Positions 8,192-17,296 of a stretch of 64,000 bases of DNA are shown piece after piece (within the stretch, counting starts at the first letter, position 1; every line of letters begins with the position of its first letter). Made by a program: the position numbers and the translations under genes. Origin of the DNA: an uncultured Ardenticatenia bacterium. Its GTDB lineage: Bacteria; Chloroflexota; Anaerolineae; 4572-78; NAK82. The stretch spans positions 124,001-188,000 of the forward strand of contig CAKZLO010000035.1 in NCBI GenBank assembly GCA_937127125.1, in the 5' to 3' direction. Under the pieces are notes generated by a model that was not told the DNA's origin, ran no database searches, and saw only the letters and a program-made list of their open reading frames with translations.

Positions 8192-9475
8192 TCACGGCTG
8201 AGGAGGATTGGTCGGTCGCATCCAGCCCAAAAACTCAGGTTGACCGCCTTGCACAACCACGATCGCCGCTTCTTTTTGTGGCTGATGGCCTGAGGCAGCA
8301 TCTGACCACTTGAGCTTGCCACTCAGCAAGTCGAACTCCATTTCTTCCATGGCTTTGGCCAATGCTGCTCCCTCGGTGGTACCCGCCTTCTCCACTGCCT
8401 GGGCAATGATCTTGACCACATCCCATCCCATCACGATGAAAGCACTGGAAGGGGGCTCGCCATACTCCTCTTTATAGAGCTGCACGAAGCGTGCCATCTC
8501 ACCGCCTGCTTCGGGTCCGAGCCAGCTGTGGGTTGCCATATAGAGGTCATTAGCTAGCTCAGGGCCAAGCGTCTTGTAAAGCTCAGTATCGTCGTAGGTG
8601 TCGCCACCTGCCAACGGGATAGTGATGCCCGCTGCACGCACCTGGCGCAACACAATACCCAGATCTGGCATCGTGCCTGTGATGTAAAGCACATCGGGTT
8701 GCGGAGAGAGTCCCTTAATACGCTGCACCTGAGCAGAGAAGTCCTGGTCGCCAGCAGTGAAGGTGTCGCGTCCGATTACCTTTCCGCCCTGCTGGGTGAA
8801 GTGCTGCTCGAAATAATCACCCAGCGAGGTGGCATAATCGGTGGAGGTATCGGTGACGATATATGCCGTGCGCCAGTTGAGCTTCTCATACCCATACTCA
8901 GCCATAGCAGCGCCCATAATATTGTTCCACATGCCAACAGTGAACTGTTTGTCCCCCAGCACTTTCGAGCTATACAGAGGCGATGTCGCACATGTGGAAA
9001 TGCCCACTAAACCTTTCTCTTGAGCTGCCTGACTGGCAGGTGCACCAATGTCAAAGTCGCAGGGAGCGATGATCACCTCAGCACCTTGGCTAATGAGCTG
9101 ACGAGCCGCATTGCCGACTGTGGCTGGATCGGTCTTGCCATCCAGTTCAATCAGCTTGAGCTCACGTCCCATAACACCCCCGTGCGCGTTGATGTCCTCA
9201 ATAGCCAGAAGCGCAGCACTGCGAGGTAGCTGGTCATATGTCGCCATCCAACCAGTCGCATTGAACACAGCACCCAGGATCAGCGGCGGTTTGTTAGGAT
9301 CAGGAGTTGCTAGGGGAGCTTCTGTGGGAGCTGGAGACGCCGTTCCACTGGCCTCCGGGGCCGGCGTCTGCGCAAAAGCTGGCATCGGACCAGACCATCC
9401 AGCACTTAACACCAAGGCTAAAGCTAGGCACAACACGAGAAGACTCGTCAGTCGGGTTCTGCTCTTCTGTCTCAT
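8192..9475 (-). CDS. Branched-chain amino-acid type ABC substrate-binding protein
   Basis: A periplasmic-binding-protein fold (LivK/amide-binding type 1) of 427 residues. ATG 9475 has the ribosome site AGGAGGG directly upstream; the longer frame to 9502 has none. The N-terminus is RQKSRTR followed by a 20-residue hydrophobic stretch ending PAFAQ, a normal Sec signal. A Pro/Ala/Thr-rich linker (about 35-65) follows before the folded part, which has GVMGRELKLIELDGKTDPATV and IIAPCDFDIGAPASQAAQ. It is the first gene of the import-catabolism operon and captures the substrate outside the membrane. The specificity cannot be read from the sequence. Confidence 0.92.
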   Translation of the reverse strand: MRQKSRTRLTSLLVLCLALALVLSAGWSGPMPAFAQTPAPEASGTASPAPTEAPLATPDPNKPPLILGAVFNATGWMATYDQLPRSAALLAIEDINAHGGVMGRELKLIELDGKTDPATVGNAARQLISQGAEVIIAPCDFDIGAPASQAAQEKGLVGISTCATSPLYSSKVLGDKQFTVGMWNNIMGAAMAEYGYEKLNWRTAYIVTDTSTDYATSLGDYFEQHFTQQGGKVIGRDTFTAGDQDFSAQVQRIKGLSPQPDVLYITGTMPDLGIVLRQVRAAGITIPLAGGDTYDDTELYKTLGPELANDLYMATHSWLGPEAGGEMARFVQLYKEEYGEPPSSAFIVMGWDVVKIIAQAVEKAGTTEGAALAKAMEEMEFDLLSGKLKWSDAASGHQPQKEAAIVVVQGGQPEFLGWMRPTNPPQP

Positions 9476-10382
9476 GGTTTCCCTCCTTAGCATGCATATC
9501 AATCATTGGGGAGACAACTGGGACAAACAATGACCTACTCAGACAGTTTATCATCATTCCATAGGCACCTCCGTCGTGCTGATCAATGAATCCAAAGACG
9601 AAAGACAAGGGCCCAAGCCACACCACGAAGTGATAAAAGGGCCTATACTATAGCAAAGCCAGAGAAGATCGTCTTACCCACACTGCGACGGAGCATCCAC
9701 ACCAGCCTGCCAACACGGGTTCTCTAACAGGGCACCTCACTTGTGTCACTCTGTATAAAAAAACCGTTGCAGACCGGAAGGGCTTATGAATGCCAGCCAG
9801 TTTTGAGCCAACATTTTATAATGACATGTTCTCAGCTGCAAGCTGGCCACGGCAGGAACACCCCAGAAACCTCACAGACTGGCCCAATTCATAAAGGTTG
9901 TGAGCAACCGGATATTCGGGTGATGTACTTCGATATCCAGAATCTAAATCAAATTGACCAGAGTCATAATCATGAGCCCGGCCAGATAATGAGAGATGCA
10001 ACAGTATAATCCAGCCGCGGGCGTCTGTCACTTCGCGACGTCACGGTGGCAAGGAGTGGTAGATCGTGATGTGCTCAGGGAAACGTGCAGCAGTGCCCAG
10101 TCGAGGTACGGCTGCAGAACATCGAGTTGCCAGCAACCACCCGCCGCAGCCACGTCTGCTCGCGAACGCCAAGTTAGAGCCCGATCTGGAGCTTTCGGAG
10201 CGGATGTATGTCTGCACGTCGATAATTCAGCGTGGCAGAAAATCGCCCGCCCCCCTGGCATAATGTAGCACTCTTTGTCCATATATCCTGAGAAGTATAT
10301 TTAACCCCAGTCAGATAATTCCAGTCAAAGGGATCGAGTGAAGCACATCTTCTGTCCAGATGGTGAACCGGTGACAGCTTCC
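9476..10382. other. Gene-free stretch upstream of the liv operon
   Basis: About 900 bases with no convincing gene; short frames here lack ribosome sites and family resemblance. It must hold the promoter of the minus-strand liv operon. A weak candidate is TATAGT (plus-strand 9647-9652) with AAGACG 17 bases upstream (9670-9675), only three of six matches to a -35 box. No repeats or RNA gene were recognised. Confidence 0.35.
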
Positions 10383-11207
10383 TCAGTCCAGACCATAGCG
10401 CTGTACCGTCTCCAATGGATCAGCGCCATCCTTTACCACATCTCGAAGGGCTGCCAGAAAACGGTCAGGCTGGCTGTGCTGGATCACGTTGCGCCCAAAT
10501 ACCACCCCTCGAGCGCCTGCCTGCACCTGGGCAGCCGCTAAACGCAGCGCATCAACAGAGCACGGTGTTTTTTCGGAACCAAGCCCAAACACTGGGACCT
10601 GGGCGCCCTCGCATACTTCGTGCCATTTGTCGCCGGTATAGTACGTCTTGATCATATCAGCGCCCATCTCGACCGCAATGCGTACCACTGTACGAATGTG
10701 CACATGCCACTCGTCCGGCGTGAGCTTGGATCGCATCGGGTCGGGTGGAAAAACCTCGCCGATTAGCGGAACGCCTAGACGCTCCTTTTCAGCCGCAATA
10801 CGGCCGAACACGGCGGCATTCGCGGCGTCATTGGCCTCGTCACCAGTCTGCAGACTCAGGTTGGCCAGCACCACATCGGCGCCTAGTGCCAGCGCTTCCT
10901 CGACGGTCATCATCTGCACTGTTCTGGCCTGCCAGTAACCCCACGGTAAAGCCAGCCCGGTGCACCAGTTTAGCCGCAGCACCATTGCGGGGGCGTTCTT
11001 ACCACAAAATAGGTCTCCCGTCATTGTGGACATAAACGGCGCCATCAGAATGCCGTCGGCAGTTTTCAGCTTTGCCACTGCCTTCGGGAAGTTAACTAGA
11101 CCTTCGACCGGGCCGAAAGTCTGCCCGTGGTCTGTGGCCACAATGACAGCATTTTTCCCTTCCCCGAAGAGACGGCTCATCCGGATATCCTTTGCTCTGC
11201 TATTCAT
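10383..11207 (-). CDS. Class I aldolase, DhnA/LsrF-like (DeoC/LacD superfamily)
   Basis: 274 residues of the DhnA-type class I fructose-bisphosphate aldolase family (COG1830-like), which also includes LsrF and archaeal ADH synthase. Visible motifs are IVATDHGQTFGP near the N-terminus, the Schiff-base lysine in GADMIKTYYTGD, and the phosphate-binding end GARGVVFGRNVIQ. It would cleave or form a C-C bond in a phosphorylated sugar or keto acid. The start at 11207 has AAGGAG about 11 bases upstream; ATG 11180 (AAGGA upstream) is an alternative. It lies 378 bases downstream of dppC on the same strand and probably belongs to the sugar regulon ending at 24619, working on the product of the kinase and isomerase. 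Confidence 0.85.
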   Translation of the reverse strand: MNSRAKDIRMSRLFGEGKNAVIVATDHGQTFGPVEGLVNFPKAVAKLKTADGILMAPFMSTMTGDLFCGKNAPAMVLRLNWCTGLALPWGYWQARTVQMMTVEEALALGADVVLANLSLQTGDEANDAANAAVFGRIAAEKERLGVPLIGEVFPPDPMRSKLTPDEWHVHIRTVVRIAVEMGADMIKTYYTGDKWHEVCEGAQVPVFGLGSEKTPCSVDALRLAAAQVQAGARGVVFGRNVIQHSQPDRFLAALRDVVKDGADPLETVQRYGLD

Positions 11208-11585
11208 AGAGGTGGAGGCTCCTTTCGCGAGTCACTGAGAATTTCTTGGACAAATTGTGGCAAGCGGCCCAGGAACTGCAGCATACATCGCGCATAGCGG
11301 ATCGATGTGAGAACCCATGCCTATGGCAACATAGCAACACTTGTGGAAGCAATAAGTCCTCGACGGTGACTGTGGATCAAGCTTATCCACTTGAAAGATG
11401 GCATTCCCGCGGCTCACCTTCACGTGCAAGCCGCACATAGGCCTGGTCCACGGCAAGGTCCATCACAGGGTTCTCGGGAATTCACACTCCACTGCACCGA
11501 CGGAAACACCTTCACCAACAGTACGTTACCGCGCTGCACCCTGAAGTGTATCGCAATGCTTTTACCAAGGGTTGCAGTGCCTATT
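11208..11585. other. Gap between dppC and the aldolase gene
   Basis: 378 bases without a gene. No clear minus-strand promoter or terminator is visible, so the aldolase may be read through from dppC. An imperfect 19-base palindrome lies at 11372-11390 (GTGGATC, AAGCTT, ATCCAC). No other structure was recognised. Confidence 0.35.
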
Positions 11586-12521
11586 TCACCGTACCTCCCG
11601 CCCTCGCATACGTGGGTCAAGCGCCTCCTGCAAGCCATCCCCGATCAGGTTTGCTGCCAGAATGATCATCGTGATTGCCAACCCGGGAAATACTCCCATC
11701 CACCAGCCACTTCGAAGGTAGGTCCGCGAAGCTGCAAGGTCAGCACCCCACTCCGCCGTGGGAGGCTGCACGCCCAAGTTCAGAAAATTGATCTCTGCCG
11801 CGATCACCACGGCCCAGCCGATAGCTGTTGCAGTAAGCACCAGAATCGGTGTGGTGACGTTAGGGAAAATATGCTTTAGGGCAATACGCAGGTCGGTGCA
11901 GCCGTTGACACGAGCCACTTCCACGTAGAGGTTTTCCTTTGCCGACAGCACACTGCTACGCACCAGGCGCACATAGGCAGGAATCAGCGAAATGCCAACC
12001 GCGATCTGCACGTTGGTCAGTCCGTTTCCGAGCACAGCAACCACAGCCAGCGCCAACAGGATACCTGGAAAGGCCAGCATAATGTCCATAACACGTGAGA
12101 CAAGATTGTCAACCCACTTTCCCGCGTAGCCAGCTATCAGCCCTAGTGGCACCCCGATGCTCACCGCAATGACGATTGCGATCAAGGAGGCAGCAAAAGT
12201 CAAGCGGCCGCCGTAGACTACCCGGCTGAATACATCGCGGCCAAAGTTGTCGGTGCCCATTAAGTGCTGCAGACTAGGTCTCTCAAGTCGCTGGCCCACC
12301 AGCTTCTCTGGCGCGTACGGGGCGATGTACGGTGCCAACAAGGCCACGACGAGCATAAGAACTAATGCCACCAGGCTGATCAACGCGCCTCGGTTGGCTG
12401 AAAAGCGACGCCAAAACTCAGCCAGCGGCCGCTCCCGTCGATACGGAAGGGCCCCGGCAGCGCTCGCGCGCTTCGCCGCGGGAGGTTGTTGCTTTTCATC
12501 CGCCCGAGCACTCTCACTCAT
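11586..12521 (-). CDS. dppC: Dipeptide/oligopeptide-type ABC permease DppC
   Basis: About 311 residues, DppC/OppC family. It has a cytoplasmic N-terminal tail, one membrane segment, and the domain seen at LMGTDNFGRDVFSRVVYGGR, then the inner-membrane signature EVARVNGCTDLRIALKHIFPN. I start at 12521 (MSESARADEK), overlapping the dppB end by 8 bases. The longer frame would begin inside dppB. With DppB it forms the channel of an importer that in this superfamily carries peptides, nickel, or sugars and oligosaccharides in bacteria of this type. The sugar-enzyme neighbours favour a carbohydrate or glycoside substrate. Confidence 0.92.
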   Translation of the reverse strand: MSESARADEKQQPPAAKRASAAGALPYRRERPLAEFWRRFSANRGALISLVALVLMLVVALLAPYIAPYAPEKLVGQRLERPSLQHLMGTDNFGRDVFSRVVYGGRLTFAASLIAIVIAVSIGVPLGLIAGYAGKWVDNLVSRVMDIMLAFPGILLALAVVAVLGNGLTNVQIAVGISLIPAYVRLVRSSVLSAKENLYVEVARVNGCTDLRIALKHIFPNVTTPILVLTATAIGWAVVIAAEINFLNLGVQPPTAEWGADLAASRTYLRSGWWMGVFPGLAITMIILAANLIGDGLQEALDPRMRGREVR

Positions 12522-13437
12522 AGCGGATACGCGGGTCGAAGAACGCATATGACACATCTACCAGCAGGTTTGAAACAACATAGAACACAGCAATGAAGAG
12601 CACAATGGTTTGCACCAGCGGGAAGTCTCGCTGCAGGATGGCATCCACCAACAGCCGGCCAATTCCCTGACGGGCGAATAGTACCTCGATCACCACAGCC
12701 CCGGCTAACATGTTCCCGAATTGCAGCCCAATGATGGTAACGACCGGGATCAATGCATTCTTCAGCGCATGTCGTACAATCACCAAACGGTTGGGAAGAC
12801 CTTTGGCTCGCGCAGTCAGGATGAACTCCTGTCCCATCGCATCGATCAGATTGGCACGGATCAGGCGGGCGATGATAGCCGCATAGCCCCAACCCAGTGC
12901 GACAGCAGGCAGCACCAGCCGATTTACACCCTGGCTCCCCGTTACGGGGAACCATCCCAGTTGTACAGCGAAGAAATAGATTAACAAGATACCCAGCCAG
13001 AAGGCTGGCATCGAAACGCCTAGCAGAGCTAGCGTCATGCTGACGTTATCAACCCATGTGTTGCGGTGCAGTGCCGCGACGATTCCCAAGAGGAAGCCTG
13101 TAGTAATAGCTACCCCCATAGCGGCTGCCGTCAACAACAAGGTAGGAGGTAGATTGCGCTTGATGTCATCAATGACTAGATGATTGCTGCGGATGGAACG
13201 CCCGAAATCGCCGCGTACAGCTTTGGAAATAAACTTCAGGTACTGGATGTGCAATGGGTCATTCAGACCCATCTGTTCCCGTATCGCTTCTACCTGTTTC
13301 GGTGTCGGGTTGGCACCGAAGGTCATAATTGTGACCGGGTCTCCAGGAAGCAGGTAGATCATCAGGAAAACAAACAATGAGACGCCCAACAGCACTGGAA
13401 TACTGAGCAATGCGCGCCGCGCCAGATATCTCCCCAT
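12514..13437 (-). CDS. dppB: Dipeptide/oligopeptide-type ABC permease DppB
   Basis: 307 residues with about six membrane segments. The DppB family pattern is clear: YLLPGDPVTIMTFG early, MPAFWLGILLIYFFAVQLGWFP in the middle, RLIRANLIDAMGQEFILTARAKGLP as the coupling helix, and ALIPVVTIIGLQFGNMLAGAVVIE. No ATPase genes accompany this permease pair, so the transporter must borrow DppD/F-like ATPases from elsewhere or they lie outside the window. It is 84 bases downstream of the binding-protein gene and overlaps dppC. Confidence 0.93.
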   Translation of the reverse strand: MGRYLARRALLSIPVLLGVSLFVFLMIYLLPGDPVTIMTFGANPTPKQVEAIREQMGLNDPLHIQYLKFISKAVRGDFGRSIRSNHLVIDDIKRNLPPTLLLTAAAMGVAITTGFLLGIVAALHRNTWVDNVSMTLALLGVSMPAFWLGILLIYFFAVQLGWFPVTGSQGVNRLVLPAVALGWGYAAIIARLIRANLIDAMGQEFILTARAKGLPNRLVIVRHALKNALIPVVTIIGLQFGNMLAGAVVIEVLFARQGIGRLLVDAILQRDFPLVQTIVLFIAVFYVVSNLLVDVSYAFFDPRIRYE

Positions 13438-13521
13438 ACGTGGCTCTCATCCTTGGCAGTGCCGAACGCCTCCGGGCGGGTCTGAACCCGCCCGGAGTTC
13501 GAGATACCACCAAAACTAGCG

Positions 13522-15156
13522 TTACTGCTTAATGCAGGTGTCAAACCATATCGGATAGCCGGTCGGGCTGAAGGCGATGCCTTCTATATTCTTGTCCATA
13601 GCCAGCACCAACGACTTTCCGAAGGTCGGGATTAGATAGCCGTTTTGCAGGATGCGCTTCTGAGCCTCAACGTAGAGCGGCTTACGCTTGGCCGGGTCAG
13701 CAGTCGCCTCTGCCTCCTCGAGTATCTTGTCCAGTTCAGGATCAGAGACCTTCGTCCAGTTCAGCCCTGAGCCAGTACCAACCAGGAAGCGCAGAACATT
13801 GGGGTCGTTCCAGTAGAAGAATGGCTCGCCCAAATTGTGCCTCCCCTCGTTCCAGGCGCCAATTGCCGTGCCAACATCGTAGCTCTCGAATTTGATATCG
13901 ATGCCGATCTCTCGCCACTGTGCTTGGAACACTGGACCCTGACCATCCTCCATAATCCCACTACCAGGCCAGTCAATCCAAATGAGCTCTAGTCTCTTGC
14001 CATCCTTCTCGCGAATGCCATCAGCACCGACCTTCCATCCAGCCTCATCGAGCACCTTCCGGGCCAGCTCTTGATCTTCGGGCATAACCTGGTCCACACT
14101 TGGGTCGTAGCCCAGCGTGCGCTTCTCCAGGGGTGAGAAATGCGGCTCATTGGTGCCCTTGTACACCAAATCAACGATCGCCTGCCGGTTTAGTCCGTAG
14201 GCCAGTGCTTGGCGTACCGCCAGTTCGTCCGTCGGCGGCTTGGTCACATTGACGACGAAGATCCACGGGGCACCCGCCAACCCCTGCACCAACGTCTTGT
14301 ATTTGCCTTCCTGCTGCAGCCGAGCCAGGTCGTCAGGTGGCACGCGGTCGATCATGTTGACCTCGCCTCTCTCGAAAGCTGCAACACGGGTGGCGTTCTC
14401 CGGCAGGAAAACCCAAGTGATCTCATCCAGATAGCCGGCCCCTTGGTGGAAGAAGGAAGGTCCCCAGTTATAATCCGGATTGCGCACGAGGGTCAGGTGG
14501 TCGTTCTTCACATACTCACCCAGCATATATGGTCCAGTGCCTGTAGGATGATCGGCGTATTCTGGGCCCCACTTCTCCACGGCTGTCGGTGAGATCGGTG
14601 CCAACAACGGCTCAGTTAGCAAGTTAATGAACGCACCGTATGGCTTGCTAAACTTTACCTTGACAGTGTACTCGTCAATGACCTCAGTACCTTCGTAAGG
14701 CCCCAGCGCCGTCAGGGTCAGGAAAGCTTTGGTTTCCGGGTCCACGATGCGTTCGAAGGTCTTTTTGACCGCCTCTGCATTGAACGGAGTACCGTCGTGG
14801 AACTTAACATCTTTGCGCAGGTATAGCGTGAATTCCTTGTTGTCGGGCGAGATCTCCCAACGCTCGGCCAGACCTGGTAGATAACGCGTATTGTCAGTCG
14901 GATCAAGGCGGATCAGCGGGTCGAAGATGTTCTGGGCCATAGCAATGACGATTTGCAAGGAGGTCGTCTGTATGTCCATAGTGTCAGGTGCCTGCCAGGT
15001 TCCGTAGATGAGCTTGCCACCAGGCGTGCAAACAGGAGCTTCTGACTCAGTCGGGGCGGTTGGCGGCGGTGCGGCGTGCGCTTGACCCTCCACTATGGCT
15101 ATACTCGCGAGCAAACCTACCAGGCACAGCGCAGTCAAACAATTGCGGATGTTCAT
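13522..15156 (-). CDS. ABC substrate-binding protein, family 5 (DppA-like)
   Basis: About 544 residues of the SBP_bac_5 family. An N-terminal Sec signal (NIRNCLTALCLVGLLASIA, cleaved near AHAAP) is followed by a short Pro/Thr linker and the family start GGKLIYGTWQAPDTMDIQ. The classical segment LRKDVKFHDGTPFNAEAVKKTFER and the GTGPYMLGEY motif are both present. ATG 15156 is chosen for its GGAGGAG site. It binds the substrate of the DppBC channel outside the membrane. Its place between a Gfo/Idh/MocA dehydrogenase and the permeases, under a DeoR regulator, suggests a sugar-like ligand and not a peptide. Confidence 0.92.
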   Translation of the reverse strand: MNIRNCLTALCLVGLLASIAIVEGQAHAAPPPTAPTESEAPVCTPGGKLIYGTWQAPDTMDIQTTSLQIVIAMAQNIFDPLIRLDPTDNTRYLPGLAERWEISPDNKEFTLYLRKDVKFHDGTPFNAEAVKKTFERIVDPETKAFLTLTALGPYEGTEVIDEYTVKVKFSKPYGAFINLLTEPLLAPISPTAVEKWGPEYADHPTGTGPYMLGEYVKNDHLTLVRNPDYNWGPSFFHQGAGYLDEITWVFLPENATRVAAFERGEVNMIDRVPPDDLARLQQEGKYKTLVQGLAGAPWIFVVNVTKPPTDELAVRQALAYGLNRQAIVDLVYKGTNEPHFSPLEKRTLGYDPSVDQVMPEDQELARKVLDEAGWKVGADGIREKDGKRLELIWIDWPGSGIMEDGQGPVFQAQWREIGIDIKFESYDVGTAIGAWNEGRHNLGEPFFYWNDPNVLRFLVGTGSGLNWTKVSDPELDKILEEAEATADPAKRKPLYVEAQKRILQNGYLIPTFGKSLVLAMDKNIEGIAFSPTGYPIWFDTCIKQ

Positions 15157-15199
15157 GGCGTCTCCTCCATTCACTTGTTAAGCCATATATATGGCAGCT

Positions 15200-16246
15200 C
15201 TAGAATTTGTTCTGGACTTTTACAGGCTTGCCTGTCCGAACCGATTCCCAACAGGCGTGTAGGGCTGAAATCGTCTTCAGCCCCTCCCACGCATCCTCTG
15301 GACCGCGCGTGTCATTGACGATAGCTTCCTCGAATGCTGCCATGTAGCGCTTCAACGCATCCAGCTGCCCGTAGGCACCCTTCATGTCAGCCGGGAAGTT
15401 CATCACCATAGTCGGCTTATGCTCCAGCTTGGCGAGGACCACCTTACACGTGGAAGGTTTAAAATCAGTGAAGTCTGCCGCGGCCGTGCCCTTCGACCCG
15501 TAGATAGTCAGGCCCATCATGGGATAGGGTGGTTCCACCATGCCATAGGCTGCCAGCACACGAGCAATCTTGCCATTGGTGAACTTGAGGTTGATCAAGA
15601 AGTTGTTTTCTAGGGGATAGCGCGGATCACCAGTACGATTGGCGTAGACAAACACCTCATCAACCTCGCCCATGAACCACACCAGCGAGTCCACAGGATG
15701 GCAGGCGCCTCCATACATGAAGTCTTGCGGCTGTAGATAACGCCATGGCGTCACGTCGAAAATGTTGCCCAGATCGTGGACGTAGTGCGCCTCGGCGAAG
15801 TACACCTCGCCCAAGTCACCATCGTCCAGCAACTTTTTGGCTGCTAGGAAAGAGGTGTACCAGCGACAGGTTTCGCCGACGATCAATTTCTTGCCGGACT
15901 TCTCCTGGGCGCGTGCAACGGCAACACCCTGTTCCAGAGAAACGACCATCGGCTTTGTGACGACTACGTGCTTGCCTGCCTCCAGCGCTGCAATGGTGTG
16001 TTCGGCGTGCAAGATGTCCGGTGAGAAGACTGCGATGACTTGGATGTCATCCCGCGTGAGCAGCTCACGATAATCTGTGGTAGCAAACACCACACCAGGT
16101 ACCTGCCGATACCTCTCCAGCTTGGCCGGCGTGGCTGCACAGATAGCTCTGACGATGAAGCGGGAGTTCGGGTCCTCGTTCAGGTATAGGAGATCTGCTC
16201 CCATACCGAGGCCGATTACTCCGATACCGAGGTCTTTTTCCACCAT
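15200..16246 (-). CDS. Gfo/Idh/MocA family oxidoreductase (first)
   Basis: 348 residues. The N-terminal Rossmann fold begins GIGVIGLGMGADLLYLNED, the family's conserved GKHVVVTKPMVVSLEQG holds the Lys of the KP motif, and the C-terminal alpha/beta domain carries GGACHPVDSLVWFMGEVDEV with the catalytic His. ATG 16246 has the strong site AAGGAGG. Members oxidise or reduce a hydroxyl of a sugar, cyclitol or related compound using NAD(P). It is transcribed between the DeoR gene and the binding protein, so it probably works on the imported compound. Confidence 0.9.
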   Translation of the reverse strand: MVEKDLGIGVIGLGMGADLLYLNEDPNSRFIVRAICAATPAKLERYRQVPGVVFATTDYRELLTRDDIQVIAVFSPDILHAEHTIAALEAGKHVVVTKPMVVSLEQGVAVARAQEKSGKKLIVGETCRWYTSFLAAKKLLDDGDLGEVYFAEAHYVHDLGNIFDVTPWRYLQPQDFMYGGACHPVDSLVWFMGEVDEVFVYANRTGDPRYPLENNFLINLKFTNGKIARVLAAYGMVEPPYPMMGLTIYGSKGTAAADFTDFKPSTCKVVLAKLEHKPTMVMNFPADMKGAYGQLDALKRYMAAFEEAIVNDTRGPEDAWEGLKTISALHACWESVRTGKPVKVQNKF

Positions 16247-16356
16247 ACACTTCCTCCTTGGAGAACTGGGGACGCTCCCAAAAACTCGCCGATAGGGCAC
16301 CGACGCCCAAAGACACAAAGTTTATCGCTCTATACGCACCACCTCCCTTCCTCAAC

Positions 16357-17172
16357 TCATACGACGACGACCTCTACCCCCAGGTCGCGCAGCGAAGCCA
16401 GGAAATCCGAAGGGGCGCCATCGTCGGTGATCAGGGTGGAGATCTTGGCAAGCGGCAGAATAGGTGTCAACCCAACTACCCCGATCTTTGAGGAGTCAGC
16501 GACCACTATGATCTCAGCAGCTGCCTCGGCAATCACCCGATCTACCTCAGCCTCGAGCACGTTGGCGGTCGTCAGCCCGTACCTAATCGTCAGGCCATCA
16601 GCACCCAGAAAGAGCTTGTCCGCATACAGCCCTTTGATCTGCTCTACGGCCTGGGGACCGACCATTACTTGATAGCAGCGCAGGTAAACACCCCCCAACA
16701 CGATAAGGTTCACTCCGGCGCACTGGCCTAGCTCAACTACCACCGGCAACGAGTTCGTAATGGCGGTCAACGTATCAGTGCTGCCCAAGCCGCTGGCAAC
16801 ATAATGAGCTACATACAACACGGTCGTGCCGGAGTCGAAGATGACACGCTCTCCGCTGCGCACGCGCTGTGCGGCCGCACGCCCAATGCGCGCCTTTACC
16901 TCGGCGTTAACTACGTCCTTGGGAATGGCGCACGTGTGACCACCAATGTCACCGAGTGCCACAGAAGACAAGCCCACAGCGCCGCCATGGATGCGCCGTA
17001 TTAGCCCGTGCATCTCTAGCGACTGCAGGTCACGCCGGATACAGACCTCAGAGACCCCAAATCGGCTGCTGAGTTCCGCGACCGTAACGACCTGCTGTTG
17101 AGCAAGCTGCTCCATAATGGCCCGCCGCCGTTCATGCGTGATAAAGTGTTTGGACACGTGCTGCCTCTGCAT
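16357..17172 (-). CDS. DeoR-family transcriptional regulator (first paralogue)
   Basis: About 271 residues. The N-terminal winged helix-turn-helix is VTVAELSSRFGVSEVCIRRDLQ; the C-terminal sugar-phosphate sensor domain has VIFDSGTTVLYVA, ITNSLPVVVELG, LGADGLTIRYGLTT and VVADSSKIG, all normal for DeoR proteins. A TTG at 17220 would extend it, but the predicted promoter places the transcript start near 17214, so ATG 17172 is the better start. It probably represses its own operon (dehydrogenase, binding protein, DppBC) until a sugar phosphate binds. It closely resembles the second DeoR protein at 22117. Confidence 0.9.
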   Translation of the reverse strand: MQRQHVSKHFITHERRRAIMEQLAQQQVVTVAELSSRFGVSEVCIRRDLQSLEMHGLIRRIHGGAVGLSSVALGDIGGHTCAIPKDVVNAEVKARIGRAAAQRVRSGERVIFDSGTTVLYVAHYVASGLGSTDTLTAITNSLPVVVELGQCAGVNLIVLGGVYLRCYQVMVGPQAVEQIKGLYADKLFLGADGLTIRYGLTTANVLEAEVDRVIAEAAAEIIVVADSSKIGVVGLTPILPLAKISTLITDDGAPSDFLASLRDLGVEVVVV

Positions 17173-17194
17173 AAGCCAACCGAACAGGATACGA

Positions 17195-17296
17195 AGTAAT
17201 TTTCTTTCGGTTTCGCTCAAATTCTACCATAGAAGCGCAAGTAGGTCAAGATCTTATCGAAGATAATTTTGAAACCAAAACGTTTATCTTTCGGAT
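17195..17296 (-). promoter_or_regulatory. Promoter and operator region of the first DeoR operon
   Basis: On the minus strand TTGACC (17249-17244), a 17-base spacer and TAGAAT (17226-17221) form a good sigma70 promoter with a start near 17214. Just downstream the RNA strand reads GCGAAACCGAAAGAAAA, a tandem GAAA pattern often used by DeoR repressors. Upstream lies an inverted repeat, ATCGAAGATAA (17256-17266) against TTATCTTTCGGAT (17284-17296). Its left arm is part of CGAAGATAATTTT, which recurs with two changes at 21977-21989 in the second promoter region. The regulator that binds it is inferred. Confidence 0.6.

Noticed and set aside
10028-10282. 84-codon minus-strand frame in the gap before the aldolase gene
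   Set aside because: No ribosome site or family resemblance; composition unlike neighbouring genes.
11372-11390. DnaA-box-like palindrome GTGGATC-AAGCTT-ATCCAC
   Set aside because: Only one pair of imperfect boxes, no cluster and no replication genes, so an origin is not supported.
17173-17220. TTG start for the first DeoR gene
   Set aside because: The predicted transcript start lies near 17214, inside that extension; ATG 17172 fits better.
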